DNA of 64,000 bases from Plectrocnemia conspersa (lineage: Eukaryota; Arthropoda; Insecta; Trichoptera; Polycentropodidae): assembly GCA_009617715.1 (NCBI GenBank), contig VTFK01000279.1, positions 372,001 through 436,000 of the forward strand, written 5' to 3'. The notes under the pieces are model-generated. The model was given only the letters and a program-made list of their open reading frames with translations. It had not been told where the DNA came from and ran no database searches. Positions 50,381 through 62,320 of this stretch are shown piece after piece. Every line of letters begins with the position of its first letter. The first letter of the stretch is position 1. The position numbers were made by a program, and so were the translations under genes.

Positions 50381-51049
50381 TTTAATATCCATTGACACGC
50401 ATGACTTTTGACATGTTGAATGTGAAACGCCAGACGTATTTATTTTGTGAGTCATGCCGAACGGGCGGTGTTTTTATCAGCTTGATATATATAAGGGATT
50501 TAACGACAGAAAAAACATAAAATACAATAAGTAAGAAAAATAGTAAAAGAGCGTTCAAACGTCTGCGAAAATAATAAAAACGCGTTAAAATATTTATTTT
50601 TATTTTTTTAACAATCAATTCGGAAGTTACCTTTAAAATAACAATAATAAATAAAACGCATTTTAACTCAAATTTGTGCCAAATAAAGTCAATCAACCAT
50701 AATAAAATACCTACAAATAAATATAACCCACAAGGCAAAGTCTTAGAATCAGTGACATCTACTATATATTATTTATTTATAATCCAAAGTATTTTTAAAA
50801 ACAGTGCATTATTAATCTTAGTTACGGACTACGCTATTCAGACTATATATAGTTATCAAGGAATTTATCGGTAGTACTAAATATATATATTTTATTTTCA
50901 ACATGTATTTTTCTCTTAAATTAGCATAGTATGTCATCTTATATTTCCTTTAACCGCACAAGTCAATTCAAAGTTTATCGAGCACCCCTAACCAATGCAT
51001 ACACATTTTTTAAACATTTTTTTCTCTAGCAAAAAAAGAGGAATAAATA
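50381..51049. other. AT-rich spacer
   Basis: A T-rich minus strand gives a hydrophobic 118-codon frame (50382-50738), judged a composition effect. Nothing else was seen. Confidence 0.45.
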
Positions 51050-51310
51050 TGTGAGCATCGATCGTATGTACGTCGGCCAATATCCGCCTGCGGAGAGAGC
51101 ATCCCTGAGTGGAAAAACACAGTCATTTATTTCCACGAGGGGCTCAGGGGAGTTAAGTTCCCAACCCACCGGAATCCACCTCAAACCCCATCGGCTGTAT
51201 AACGATTATCGGCTACGAAAACCTGCACGCGCTACACCCGCCCACGTCTTCTCTACCAACTCTACCATCGGCTACCTGGCAACCTTCGATTTTCCCACTT
51301 TATATGTTAA
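51050..51310. other. GC-richer island
   Basis: Compact island with a 90-codon plus frame (51051-51323, GTG start) and no recognised protein motif. It contains CGATTATCGG-type words. It is a candidate regulatory island. Confidence 0.35.
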
Positions 51311-51464
51311 GATATTGTACTAGCAAGTCTAGCTTAATTAGCAAAAAAAATTAAGGAGATATGTACTTTGTACACGCGTCTCAAATAACATTAGTGTTAG
51401 TATGTGTGGTATTAATTACAAAACTGTAATTTTTAAATCAATATATAATGTCTATATTTGATGA

Positions 51465-52001
51465 AAAATCAAGTCAATCTTGGGCAAAAGTAAAGCCAGT
51501 AACAATTGTTTGATCGTAAAGAGGATTATTCTTAACGGGAAATATATGTATTGGATACTGAAAAGGACTGAGGCAAGTGATATAAAATATGCAGAATAAT
51601 AGGAAATTTAAAATGCTGTGAAAATGTCAATCGGAAATAAACATCCGGATTGTTTTAAGCGCAGTTTTCAATGCTTAAATGAGTGATAAATTAAGTAGAG
51701 ACGGAAAAAGATAGTGAAATACTAACAATTACATTAGTAACAATACAGAACTGACTTGTGTTAAAATTTTACTGGACTACATCGACCAAAAGAAATTCGA
51801 TAATAACGATATATTAGATCTTATAAAAATTCATACTGATATTTAAAAAAAAAGCTAACTAAAAATACAGATGTTCTTGTTATGTAAACATATTATTATT
51901 CTGTATTGTAAATATAGTAAACATATTCTGAGAAACGAATTAAAATTTAATATCCATATCTTTTCTCTCTATCACGAGCACGGATAATCAAAAGTATACT
52001 G
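51465..52001 (+). mobile_element. Tigger/pogo-type transposon relic B (transposase C-terminus and right end)
   Basis: Matches relic A at 60.7 kb in order: TCTTGGGCAAAAGTAAAG (the SWxKVK coding block), GTATTGGAT, GCAAGTGAT and GTTTTCAATG blocks. Unlike relic A it keeps a codon-like C-terminal tail (CVKILLDYIDQKKF..., about 51757-51844) resembling the end of Tigger-type transposases. It ends in CGGATAATCAAAAGTATACTG at about 51981-52001, the inverted-repeat end (read inward CAGTATACTTTTGATTATCC), followed by TA. It has several stops and deletions and is non-functional. No left end was found. Confidence 0.7.
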
Positions 52002-52619
52002 TATTAAAATTTGGAATATTTTATTCAGAAAACATGTTATGACAATACTTATTTCAAACCCTGTGTGTATAATAAACAATATAATAAAAATTAAAATTAG
52101 GTTCTATGCATTCTATTTTTTATGTAAATGCGTTATTAATCAAAAAATATTTAAACAGAAAAGTATATTAAATTTAAAATAAAGTTAAAACCCTACATTT
52201 ATGTGTTACTATATGTTTATTATCATTTTTATTCACTGAGGATGTTAACTAGATTAAATATATTTTTTTTAATGTACGATATGAATAGGTTAACAATTTT
52301 AGAGACATATTTAGTTGTACGCTATAATTTATAATATTTTTTTTACGCTGGATTAAACAGTAGCAAACTATTAGTGTTAAGTAAACATATAAATATGTGG
52401 ATAAAATATTTTTAAACATTTTAGATAAAAAGTGTAATGTACACATCCTATGAACCGTAAGTCAAAAGTTCAACTGCTGATTGAAAAACTTGCATGTAGA
52501 GTTTCCGATTTTCTCTAATTTATTTTTTTCAACTTCACGATCGTTTACGATACTATTTGTATTATGTTTTCTGCACTCTCAAAGTCGATTAATTAATTTT
52601 GGGAAATTTATTAGCGAAA
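52002..52619. other. AT-rich spacer
   Basis: Nothing recognised after the TA next to relic B. Confidence 0.5.
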
Positions 52620-53130
52620 ATGTGCCAGAAAAGGGTTCTCAGTGGTCGATAGAGAGATAACACGTGTTCGGCATGTATTTTGCAACGGCAGAGCCGTTCA
52701 CGTGGCGATTTAAGCAATTTGGCTATATCAGAAATTCGCAATCGTTTTGTTCGCCTAGGACAGCCAGTTCCAGTTCAACACTCTGGCGCTGTTACACGGT
52801 CTGCTGGCTTGCTAATAACCACAATAGATTGCAGTCGACCGACTGTTGCGAATTCACGCTCGGTATAACAAAATATTCGTTACAACCAAAATGGGTTACT
52901 CTTACAACCCGCTTTTGTTGTACTTATGCTTAACTTTAACAACTGCAGTTAAGCATAATCGGTTAGTAATTATCATCAACTATCTTAAGTATTAAATGAC
53001 GCATATTACAATCAGAAAAAGTGGGCGTCGGAACGCATGTAACGCACGCTCTTATCTCTCCTTCACATTCGTCACTTAACCCGCGAGCGAGCGAAAAGGA
53101 ATGTATCTCACAGTACGCGCCTGATTACTA
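52620..53130. promoter_or_regulatory. GC-richer island with E-box/dyad cluster and 12-bp hairpin
   Basis: CACGTG sites at 52661-52666 and 52699-52704 flank the dyad AACGGC-AGA-GCCGTT (52684-52698), which abuts the second E-box; AACGG resembles a Myb core. Downstream, TTATGCTTAACT pairs perfectly with AGTTAAGCATAA (52924-52935 with 52947-52958, 11-nt loop). The 62- and 89-codon plus frames here match nothing. Confidence 0.4.
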
Positions 53131-53539
53131 TGCCACTTATTTTGCCAATCAAAGAATTTTTAAATGTAATTTACAGGGACGTCAGTTCATGTAAACAATG
53201 CGTTGTTTGCTGTTTTCAACCAAATAAAAATAAGATTTTTCCTTAAAGTTCATATTTGATTATCGATAGAATATGTATTTATAGAATTAAATGATTGTTT
53301 TTTCAATATTTAAATTAAAATAGTAAGAAGCAAGCAAACACTAACTACGCCACAGTGATTCAAGAATACTGCGCAGTGTTATTATACAAGGTGCACAATT
53401 CCCTTGAGCCTCGATGACTCCAGTATTAAATCTGGAATACTGCTACGATTTTTTTTACCCTTTCGTCTGAAATTTGTATTTGCTACGATCGGTTAGTAAT
53501 AGCACGACGAACAAACACAAAGGTTCAGTGGTTATAAAT
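53131..53539. other. Spacer
   Basis: Mostly AT-rich, with a small inverted repeat CAGTATT/AATACTG near 53420-53443. No gene. Confidence 0.4.
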
Positions 53540-54219
53540 AGAATCGGTAATTTATTTCGTATTCGTAGCGAGTGGCGGCCCTGCCGTGCCTTTTCCGGCA
53601 CCTGCGCCGATTTTATCCAGGTAGATAATCCGATTTTCTTATCACTTGCCCATAATTTTCCACGCAAATACCGTTCGCACACGTGTACAAGGGCGAGACA
53701 CTCCTTAGGCGGTTTTATATAGGGTTACGTGTACGGGGGCGATAGCTCTTCGATCTTGACGTGTTTCTCCATTTTCGAGGGTCGACCGATAAGTGTGTTT
53801 GTGCCCTAACTTTTATATTATTGTCACCATTGAAATGAATTTAAAATAAAATAAATAAGGGTAAGATAATATTTCGATATCGTATAGGTAATAAACGTTT
53901 TGATTAGGTTTAATGTAATCTAATTTTTATTCGATCAATTTGATCCAGAAAGAGTCAAGCACAATTACACTTTTAACTTTAAAAACTAGCAAATTGTAAC
54001 TAACATCGTTTTGTGAGATACATGGATCTTGACAAACAAAACTAACAGCGTTTACGAATAATATCGCCATTGAAATTAATTTTAAATGAAAATAAGATTT
54101 TTTTTGCCATTTAAAAGTATTTTGTATGACTGTATTTGTTTTGTTCAATTTATTCACTGTTTAAATATTTACTACAAATTATTTATAATATATTTTTAGA
54201 CGCATTATTATTGCCGAAA
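53540..54219. other. Small GC-richer island then AT-rich spacer
   Basis: Mixed island at 53540-53800 with overlapping unrecognised frames (82 plus, 75 minus) and a CACGTG at 53680; AT-rich beyond. Confidence 0.35.
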
Positions 54220-55189
54220 TACACCCCTACCCTTAAAGAGTGAACACTGTCTATGCTGGCACGCGAACCAATGAATTGATAAAACAAATTACAAAACGAC
54301 AGCGGTTGACCACGCAAAAGAAAATGTCAACGATCGTTCGGCGGATTTCCTCGAAGGGCGTAATGCATTTAAATTATATAAGTAGAAAATAAACGCAAAC
54401 TGCACCGTAATGGACTACTAATAAAAGAGCTCGGACCTTATTCTTTTTCATTTTCAGACCCGAGCAGGTTTTTCCGTTACGGTGTTTGATTGATGCTTGT
54501 TGCGGTTGGTCGCGATAAAATATTCACGCACGTTGTTGCAAAGAGTGTTTTGTATCGGTTTTCGGGATTTAATTCAATTTAGAACCCCAGATATGACGTT
54601 TATTGAATTGACGCCTCAGACAACGTCTAGACGTTGAATTATTTATTATACATATGATTGATAGTTGTTATTAATATATATAAACTTAAAGTGTATCGTG
54701 TTAAATTGACATGGAAAGTTTAACTAGTTCTAAATAAATATAATTACTGTAACATAATTGTAAAGAAATAACATTATATAGACATAGAAGAAAACTTATG
54801 GATACAAAAAAAAACATGTGATTAAAGATCGCGTGTTGATCTTTTTATGTACCTTCTTTTAAATATAATATGCCTTGATAATAAAGATACTACTATTATT
54901 ATTTTTTAGAGGCAAGAAAAATTGTCATTAGATATATAAAGGGTAATGCGCAAATATTGTTACATGTATTTTAGAATCACTGTTACTTGTGTATTTAATT
55001 ATGACTTAAAAGTAAAATAAATGCGAGTTTAAGAACGGCTTAGTTTATTAAATCAAAAATCTTATAAATCCACTATTAATTTAGCAATAGATTTTTGCTC
55101 TAAAATAAAATATTTTCACAAAAACGCATTGACACATAACAAAATAAAACACACTGTAATCCAATGTATTGACCCAGCTTATAGATAAA
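54220..55189. other. Small GC-richer island then AT-rich spacer
   Basis: Mixed island at 54220-54640 without a long frame, followed by AT-rich sequence. Confidence 0.4.
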
Positions 55190-55850
55190 CCTCTCCCAAA
55201 TTAAATAAGGGCTGCCGGCATTTGCAAATTCGGTTTGACGCTCCACGTCTACGTCAAAAAACCTTTTCAATTTCCGCGGGCCCCGTTTTATCACCGTATC
55301 TCGTCGGTGCCATCTCCAATAGCTTTTGTGATGTCAATTTCGCTTAAGGGCGCACCGAGAAGACAAGGTGACTGAGAGAAAATTGTGGGTGGCAGTGGGT
55401 GTTTTATAATTTTAAAACGGGTCCAGGGCCGGACCGAACCTACTGTGTAAATTTCGATGGGCCGGCTTATAAATCGCGTCTCGGGATATTGGCCAGGGTC
55501 CAAGTGCGGAATGATCATATCTGTCAATATTGATTACACAGTCTATTTGACATGCCTGCAATCGGCCAAATGCTAAAAGCACCGCCAAAAATTGGCCGCC
55601 CGGGGCTCTCTAGCAAGATTGTGTAATAACTTTTACTTGGCAGAGAGAAAAAAATGCATGAAAAGAGCGTCCGATCCGTTTGCGTTCTGTAATGCAGCAT
55701 TTTATGAAATATTCGATCTTGTGCAAAGATTGCCTGTGATATATGTTGCAATTAAATTTTCGGATGTTTTAAATTACGAAGAGCTTTATTTAGCGTTCAA
55801 AAAAATGTTTATTTATATTTTTTTCACTGGAGATCGGCGATTATGTTAAA
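55190..55850. other. GC-richer island with several overlapping frames
   Basis: Frames of 64, 78 and 75 codons (minus) and 85 codons (plus) tile 55100-55849. None shows a recognised domain. It could contain an exon, but the overlap on both strands argues for composition. Confidence 0.3.
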
Positions 55851-56990
55851 TGACAAAATTTATAGTACACCAGTCAAAACAATAGTAAATTTGACTAGCA
55901 TTAAAAATACACATGCTATTAATAACATTACTTTATATGTAATTTACGAGTGGTAAATATATTATTTTTTTTGGAAAATATTAAGCACACAAAAATCGAA
56001 TCAAACCTCATACTTTTTCTTTTGAGTAACTTTAAAAGAAGACGAATGATATAAGTCGCTTTTTATTATCATAGAAAGGTATTCTGGTTTATCGATATTT
56101 TTTATTTCTCGAAAAATAAATGTAATATATGTATTTTATTATATTAATACAGCATATGATTGTAAATATATTTATATTATTAATAAACAAACATAAATAG
56201 GATGATAATTAAAGTGCTGGAACAAATCGGTCTACTTTAATTGAATACAAATGAATTTCAGGCTCCCATATTTATATTTAAATCATAAAGAAACTTGTCA
56301 ATAACAGTTGTTGTTACTTTAAATTTATTATTTTTCGAATAAGATAAAAATAAAAAAAAACACTTTTAAATGATTAAAATAACGAGATTTAAGGTTTCTT
56401 AAAGGCAAATTTAATGTCGTAACTCTGTGAAAAGTCCACACACAATTTCGTAATCTGCTAATTCCTACGCAAAGCGGTTTTTTTTATCTGATTATTAATG
56501 TAAATATCAAATTTTCAAAGAAAAGATAAGCCGAGTAGTTGAACAATTTTTTTTACCATTTAAATACTTCCGACCTCTAATAAAAGCACGACTCACCCTT
56601 TCTTATGTAGCGTTTATTAAACATTTAAAAATATTCGTACGAATTTAGTTTTTATTAAGTAAAAGCTATATGATTTTTTCTATCGAGAGAGAAAATTCTC
56701 TATTTGGCATTTTTCAGGGAATATTCTAGAGAAATAATTTTTGCAAAGAAACACTAGTCATGTATACGACATAATGATAATTATTGTCTATTTTAAAATT
56801 ATAGTTATTTATTAATTATCGGCACTGAGTCTGAAAATGAAGGATTGATGAGTATTTTAAAGTCAAATAATATCCCATCAAAAGATATATAAAAATAATT
56901 TTATTTTCCTGGAACAACCTCTGACATTCAGACCGCAAAACGCCACAATACTCATTCCATTGGAAGTGAAATTAAAAAAAAATGTTTGCA
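55851..56990. other. AT-rich spacer
   Basis: Nothing recognised. Confidence 0.55.
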
Positions 56991-57555
56991 TCCTCAAATA
57001 CGCTCAACCCCTTCCGAAAATTAAAATTTCACCAAAAAATTAATTTGATCCGGCGGAAAATTTAAAATTGCGGCAGGTGAGCGTGCCACACATCATCAAT
57101 ACAGAAGCAGAAAATACAAATTAAACCAGGTCCCGGGGGCACAATAGGATAGGTCGGGCGACACACCCGTGTGACACGCGGCCGACCGAGCCGAACGCCC
57201 CCGGGGCGGACGCTCATTTATTCAACACGAGCAAACTTTGTTCAATTATGTAATTCCGTCAAAAGCGACCAGGTGAGTCGACCGATCGAAGGGGCCCAGT
57301 TCCCTAGTACATTATTTATCGCAATTAAGACGCTGGCGCCCGAACGCACTATAACGGGCCCCGAGTATTTAAAACGCAAACACGGCCACCGACGTCATAT
57401 CTTGGGGGTCCAAGTTTGAAACTATAATTTGTGGACTCTGGACGTGCGGGTCGACTTGTGTGTACACGTCATAAATTAACACGTGATTAATTTTGTACGT
57501 GCTGCCGCACGCCCGTCTTGTGTTGTTTGTGATATGGTCTTATGGATTACTAATG
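56991..57555. other. GC-richer island
   Basis: GC-rich, CpG-rich block at 57130-57380 with an 82-codon plus frame (GTG start). A strong donor-like CAG|GTGAGT lies at 57270-57278, but the preceding sequence has stops in all frames back to the nearest acceptor-like AG, so a coding exon is not supported. An E-box with flanking TAAT words (57473-57493) forms a near-palindrome. Confidence 0.35.
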
Positions 57556-58419
57556 TATCGGATACGCAATTAAGTGTAAATTGGTTCTCGAAAAAACAAG
57601 CTTTTTCTTTGATTGTATATTCAGAAGCAAGTCTATATTTTGGAAATTAAAAATAAATAGTAAAATCCATATAAGAAAAAAATACTTGTGGCTTAGTTAT
57701 TATGGGTGCTTTAAAGTTTCGAGGGCTTATCTACTAATCAGGGTTGGTGAGAGTAGATAATTATGAAAAATAAGGGGTAAAATAATTTATATATTTAATA
57801 GTCACTATCAAGCATTAAAGTGAATTAAGTAACTAAATTAAATTAACTAAGCAAAACAATCCTCAAAAATACATATTGAACTGAAGCACCTGGAAGTTAA
57901 ATTAAAAGATAATGTTTTGTTAAAGATTTAAATCATGGTTTAAGAGTAATTTTAAATGATGCAGTAATAGTGACCTAAATTATTTTATTTTATGGGTTTT
58001 TACGTTTGTTGGTTTATTAAACTTGTATATGTATAAATGTATATTTGCTTCGTAAAGTCGGAACATAAATATCACTGTATGAAGTGATAGCACGATGAGA
58101 TAACATTGATGATAAGCTCATGCTATTTCGTATTTCAATGGAGTCCAACATACTCATATTTAAATGTATATGTGTTTTATACATATGTACATATATTGTG
58201 ATTACATACATTTTAAAAAGAAAAAAGGTCCTCTTATCTGCACAATTGGGCATATATATTTTAAATTAAATATATCGTAGGCTGAAGTATGATACTTAAA
58301 AATAAGTCATACAATCAAATATAAATTGATTAAGATAATATTGTCAGAGAATAAAAGGACAAAATATTAAATGCAAAACATGTATTTATACACATATACA
58401 TACTATATATTAGCGAATT
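57556..58419. other. AT-rich spacer
   Basis: Nothing recognised. Confidence 0.5.
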
Positions 58420-58990
58420 CGTTTCAGGGTCGACCTTAAAACGTGCATAAATATCTTTTTACATCCCGAGAAAGGAAAGCTCTCACAATAGGGCCCCCGA
58501 AAAGCCATTACGCCTAAAAGTCCGTCTTTCTAAATTTCAAAGCAATTTCTCCACCCATTTTATCTTCCTTATCTGGGGTGCCTTCCTTAAATATATACGT
58601 GTGTGTATTCATTCACCTACACACAAACCTGTTTTGCGGCTATGTGCGACATTTTTTCCTCTCTCTTCCACCGGCTTCCAGAAACTGTATCTTAGATTAA
58701 CGGCGAATGTAAACCAGCCGAGTCAACAACGGGCTTTTATATATCCCGCAAAGGGTCGCGGTTTCGCCGATTAAATTAAGGGATGAAAGTATACGGCAAG
58801 GGTGGATGAGAGCAAACCCTGAGCACACGTGATTAGCAGGTGCGAGTAAGCTCACCCGCGTGGATGTTTTAAGCAATAGAGCCTCCGAGATGATGTGGTC
58901 ATAAAGCTTTTCGCGTTATTTCGTGTAGCGTTTGCGTATAACCGAGTTTACCGCCCCGGCGCCATATTGCCAGCGAGATTTTACCCAAAA
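58420..58990. other. GC-richer island
   Basis: Mixed, CpG-containing island with a GT/CA patch at about 58600-58630 and a CACGTG at 58826 next to ATTAG. No frame of note. Confidence 0.4.
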
Positions 58991-59824
58991 AAAATATGTG
59001 CGTTTTTTGGGTTGTTAATAAAAAAATAATATAAGCGTTCGTTGAAGATGTTTACGAGGGTGAGTTAATCATCAACCGTAATATATTTAAGAAATTGAGA
59101 TTTTATAAAAATGCTCTACAGTGATAATGTCAATCACAAAAATCTTTATTTATTGTATCAATAATATTAAACACAAAGCCTCGGGCTTATCGTACTTTTA
59201 TTCGATTATCTATTTTATTTGTGTACAAAACTTTAAACGATAAAAAAGGTAAATAAACCAGTGGCTTAAGCGAAGCGTGGGCGTTAAGCCACTTCATAAC
59301 ATGCACTCTTCGTAGAGCCAATTTTAACTGTCATTAAAGTTGCCCTGCACGTCTGGGCATTCGAGACCGGCTACGACCAACCGCCCCTCAAATCTCACCC
59401 CCAAAGTTAATACCCCTTCCGACCAACCTCATCCCCGAAGCGGCGGTAATTGCGACGTATTACGTATTTCACCTCCGCGTTCGCGGCCCTGCTCTGCCCG
59501 GCTATTGTGGCGCCTGGGGGGACTTTAAATTTGCTTGAAACTCTTTGACGGACACCGAATGCTTCCTGGTTAAATGCTAGCAACGAAACTTGTCGACTGT
59601 TGAGGGATAAGTCGATAATTAAACCCTAATGATAGTTAAAACTTTTTATTCAAATGAGCTTAAAACAACTCTTTGTACATATATCATATTTAAATAAATA
59701 GCACATATGCAGGAAGTGTATAATAAAACAAAAAAGTAAGTCAGTGCATGTGATTTTTTCCAATCGACACACAAACCATAAACCGGCGCACCTTAATGGA
59801 AAAATCATTCTTTTATTCAATTAG
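58991..59824. other. Spacer with small GC-richer island
   Basis: A 10-bp hairpin AGTGGCTTAA/TTAAGCCACT (59260-59269 with 59284-59293) precedes a GC-rich patch (59335-59525) with an unrecognised 62-codon plus frame. Confidence 0.4.
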
Positions 59825-60165
59825 GCAAAGTATCTAGGAGTAATACCTTGAAAAACTCATTGTCTCCAATATAAGAAAACAAGTTGATGCTATATTATAT
59901 ATGACATTAAAACCCGTATGGACCTTCATTATCCAGTTTTAGGGCTGTACCAATCAAGAGATTAAACAAAGGTTGCAGAATAATGTACTTTGATGTGCTG
60001 TTAACGCACCGTAGTACATACGAAACGTAGATCTCCACCGAAACCTTGGCATGGAAATTTGTCTTATCACAACAACAAAGGCTAAAGGATCACGTCAATG
60101 TTCATCTCTTTAACGTAAAAGATCTAGATTGAAAAGAACCAAATCATTCCAATTTATTTAATCGT
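59825..60165 (+). mobile_element. Jockey-type LINE relic (RT thumb and C-terminus)
   Basis: The translation follows the C-terminal part of jockey-clade ORF2: AKYLGVI (about 59826), LKPVWTFIIQF*GCTNQEI, LQNNVL*CAVNAP*YIRNVDLHRNLGME, and RLKRTKSF near the end (about 60130-60150). In-frame stops sit where the family has W (QLWGC, APWY: TGG to TAG) and R (VLR: CGA to TGA), as transitions would produce. The order of segments and a terminal stop near 60163 place the 3' end just downstream. It belongs to a different lineage from the LINE at 12.3 kb. Non-functional. Confidence 0.8.
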
Positions 60166-60429
60166 AAACACATTAAGCCAAATGATAAAAAAATAAGACA
60201 TGTAATGCACTTGATGCTGAGCAATTTAGAAAAATATTATTTATTATATGTGTAAGCTAGTTTGTAGTAATACTTGTAAATGATATTTATATTGTATTTT
60301 TTTATACTGAAATCTTAAAGTAATTATTTAATTGAGCTTTTATAATCAGAGTTTATTATTAAATAGCTTAAAAAATAGTGATATTCTAAGATGAACTAAG
60401 AATTCAATCTGATTTAACAGTGTTTCTGG
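60166..60429. other. AT-rich spacer between two transposon relics
   Basis: May include the jockey 3' UTR; nothing specific was recognised. Confidence 0.4.
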
Positions 60430-61189
60430 GACAGTGACATATAAAACAAACGGTGTGTTAAAAATTTTTTATCAAAAAAAGCATAAATGGATGAAGAGAT
60501 ATTCAAAAATTGGTTCAAAATCAAACGGGTTCTTAAAGTGATTTTTTAAAAAGGAAAGTATATTAAAAACTAACGATGGTCTACTAGTTGCAGAAATTAT
60601 ACCGCTTTATGTTAGAAGAATTTAGCCTATAGACTAATGTTTTATTTTAACAATTTAGCGACTTTCAGAACTCTTGCTGAGAAAGATGATGAAATCTATA
60701 CATTGAATAGCACAGCACAATCATGGTCAAAAGTAAAATCAGTAACACTTGTTTTATCGTAAAGAAAGATTCTTGCTAATGTGAAAATAAATGTATTGGA
60801 TTCTAAAGAGACTCAAGCAAGTGATTTATCTAAAATATGCAAATTAATAGAAAATTCAAAAGGCTTTGAAAAACTCGACTGGGAAAACACCAAGGAATCA
60901 TTTGATTGCGGTACAAATGTTCCGAGTTTTCAATGTTTAAATGATGTGGATATTGTTTCTATTGTCACTCAAACAAAAGAGGAAGAGATGATATTGATGA
61001 CATGTGAATAAAATACTTAGTCACAATAGGATCCATTAAAACAAAATTGTACTGACATTTGAAAATTATTAAGAGGTTAGCTAACGAGAATTATAAACCA
61101 ATGATAATCTGCATTGTAAATATATTACACAAATTTTAAATCTATGTACTCCCTCCCTAGCATTATCCCGGATAATCGATAGTATAATG
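60430..61189 (+). mobile_element. Tigger/pogo-type transposon relic A (transposase C-terminal half and right end)
   Basis: The translation gives YQKKA*MDEEIFKNWF (about 60465-60512), the block before the last catalytic residue in Tigger/jerky-type DDE transposases, with TAA in place of the usual W. Later it gives DDEIYTLN..SWSKVKSVTL (about 60688-60755) and, after an in-frame TAA (W expected), a 76-codon frame to 61011 with the WEN..FDCG..FQCLNDVDIVSIV block typical of the family's C-terminus. The end CATTATCCCGGATAATCGAT (about 61161-61180) plus AGTATAATG matches the right end of relic B. The catalytic centre is missing or unrecognisable between 60530 and 60660. Non-functional. Confidence 0.78.
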
Positions 61190-61545
61190 CTTAATAAAGT
61201 CATGTTATACAAGAGCTCATGCGGAAAATATTCATATTATTAAAAATAATATTTTAAATGATATGCAGAGCATAATGTATCATATGAAGTACAAATTTTG
61301 ATTAAGTAATGTTTATGTTTTTATTACAGAAAGCCATTTTTTCCGTTCAAAGTTCAACGGTCGATTATTGAAATTCAATCGTGCCCCTTGTCAAAATTGT
61401 GGGAAACACCTTCGCCAGTGGAATTTTAATTGGAATCCGTTTAATAACCGAGGCGCAATTTCAACATTATCGAGGGTCCAGCCCGCGTGTGATGCGTTGA
61501 TATGGGTCGATTTGCGTTACGTATGTGCATAATTTAACCGCAATA
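61190..61545. other. Spacer and small GC-richer island
   Basis: Mixed patch at 61330-61540; no gene or repeat was recognised. Confidence 0.4.
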
Positions 61546-62320
61546 ACGCAGTGATCTGCTTAAAAACAAACGTATTTATAAATGCACTACAGTGATTGTA
61601 ACTATATTAGATAATTGATATCGACCCACTAATATAAGGATCGGGATATTACAATCCATGCTCAGTTTTAATTTTATCTGATGATTCTGATTGTATAATA
61701 TTATAAATGTAACAAATGTTACTTTTTATGTTTGTCTTGCCGGTCACGAACGCTGAATGCGTCTAAAAGAGCTGTCATGCTGAAAGTCCTTGGCAAACTT
61801 CCTATCAAAGACTATCAACTCGTCGGGGGGATTAATGGCGGAAGGATACTTAATGAACAAAAATGGATCGTGAAACGCTTTCGGGATACGCCTTAGAAAG
61901 CGTGAAAGGTATATAATACGCCTGTCGGCGAGTCTTTACATTTACTAATTATTGGGCGATACTGGTAAATATTTTAGGAGAGCTGCTAATGGCTAAGATT
62001 TTTCATTACAGGTAATACTATTTTGTGTTTTCGCTGAGATATTACCAAAATGTTATAAAGCTGGTAGTAGTAGGTATTATTTTAGGCAGTAAATGTTCAC
62101 ATGTATTTTGAAATTATGATAAAATTTAAAAACCTACAAAATATATTCAACCTTTACACGATATTTGTGAGTAATACAAAATAATAGTAAAAAACAATAA
62201 GTGAATAATATCTGTTTTATGTACGACATTGTGTGTGCTTTAAGCACCTGCAAAATTTATTATAATTTAAAGCTCATTCTAACTACCATTTTTAACAAGC
62301 ACACAGTATTTTTCAAAACA
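61546..62320. other. Small island in AT-rich spacer
   Basis: Mixed patch at 61740-61950 with the hairpin ACGCTTTC/GAAAGCGT (61875-61882 with 61896-61903) followed by a TATA-like GGTATATAATACG at about 61909. AT-rich elsewhere. Confidence 0.4.

Noticed and set aside
50382..50738. 118-codon hydrophobic minus frame as a membrane or chemoreceptor fragment
   Set aside because: The strand is T-rich, which by itself gives Phe/Leu/Ile/Val/Tyr-rich translations; no receptor motif is visible.
51195..51212. Left inverted-repeat end of the Tigger relic B
   Set aside because: CTGTATAACGATTATCGGC only partly resembles the right end and sits in an unrelated GC-richer island.
57112..57272. Exon ending at the strong donor CAG|GTGAGT
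   Set aside because: All three frames contain stops between the nearest acceptor-like AG and the donor.
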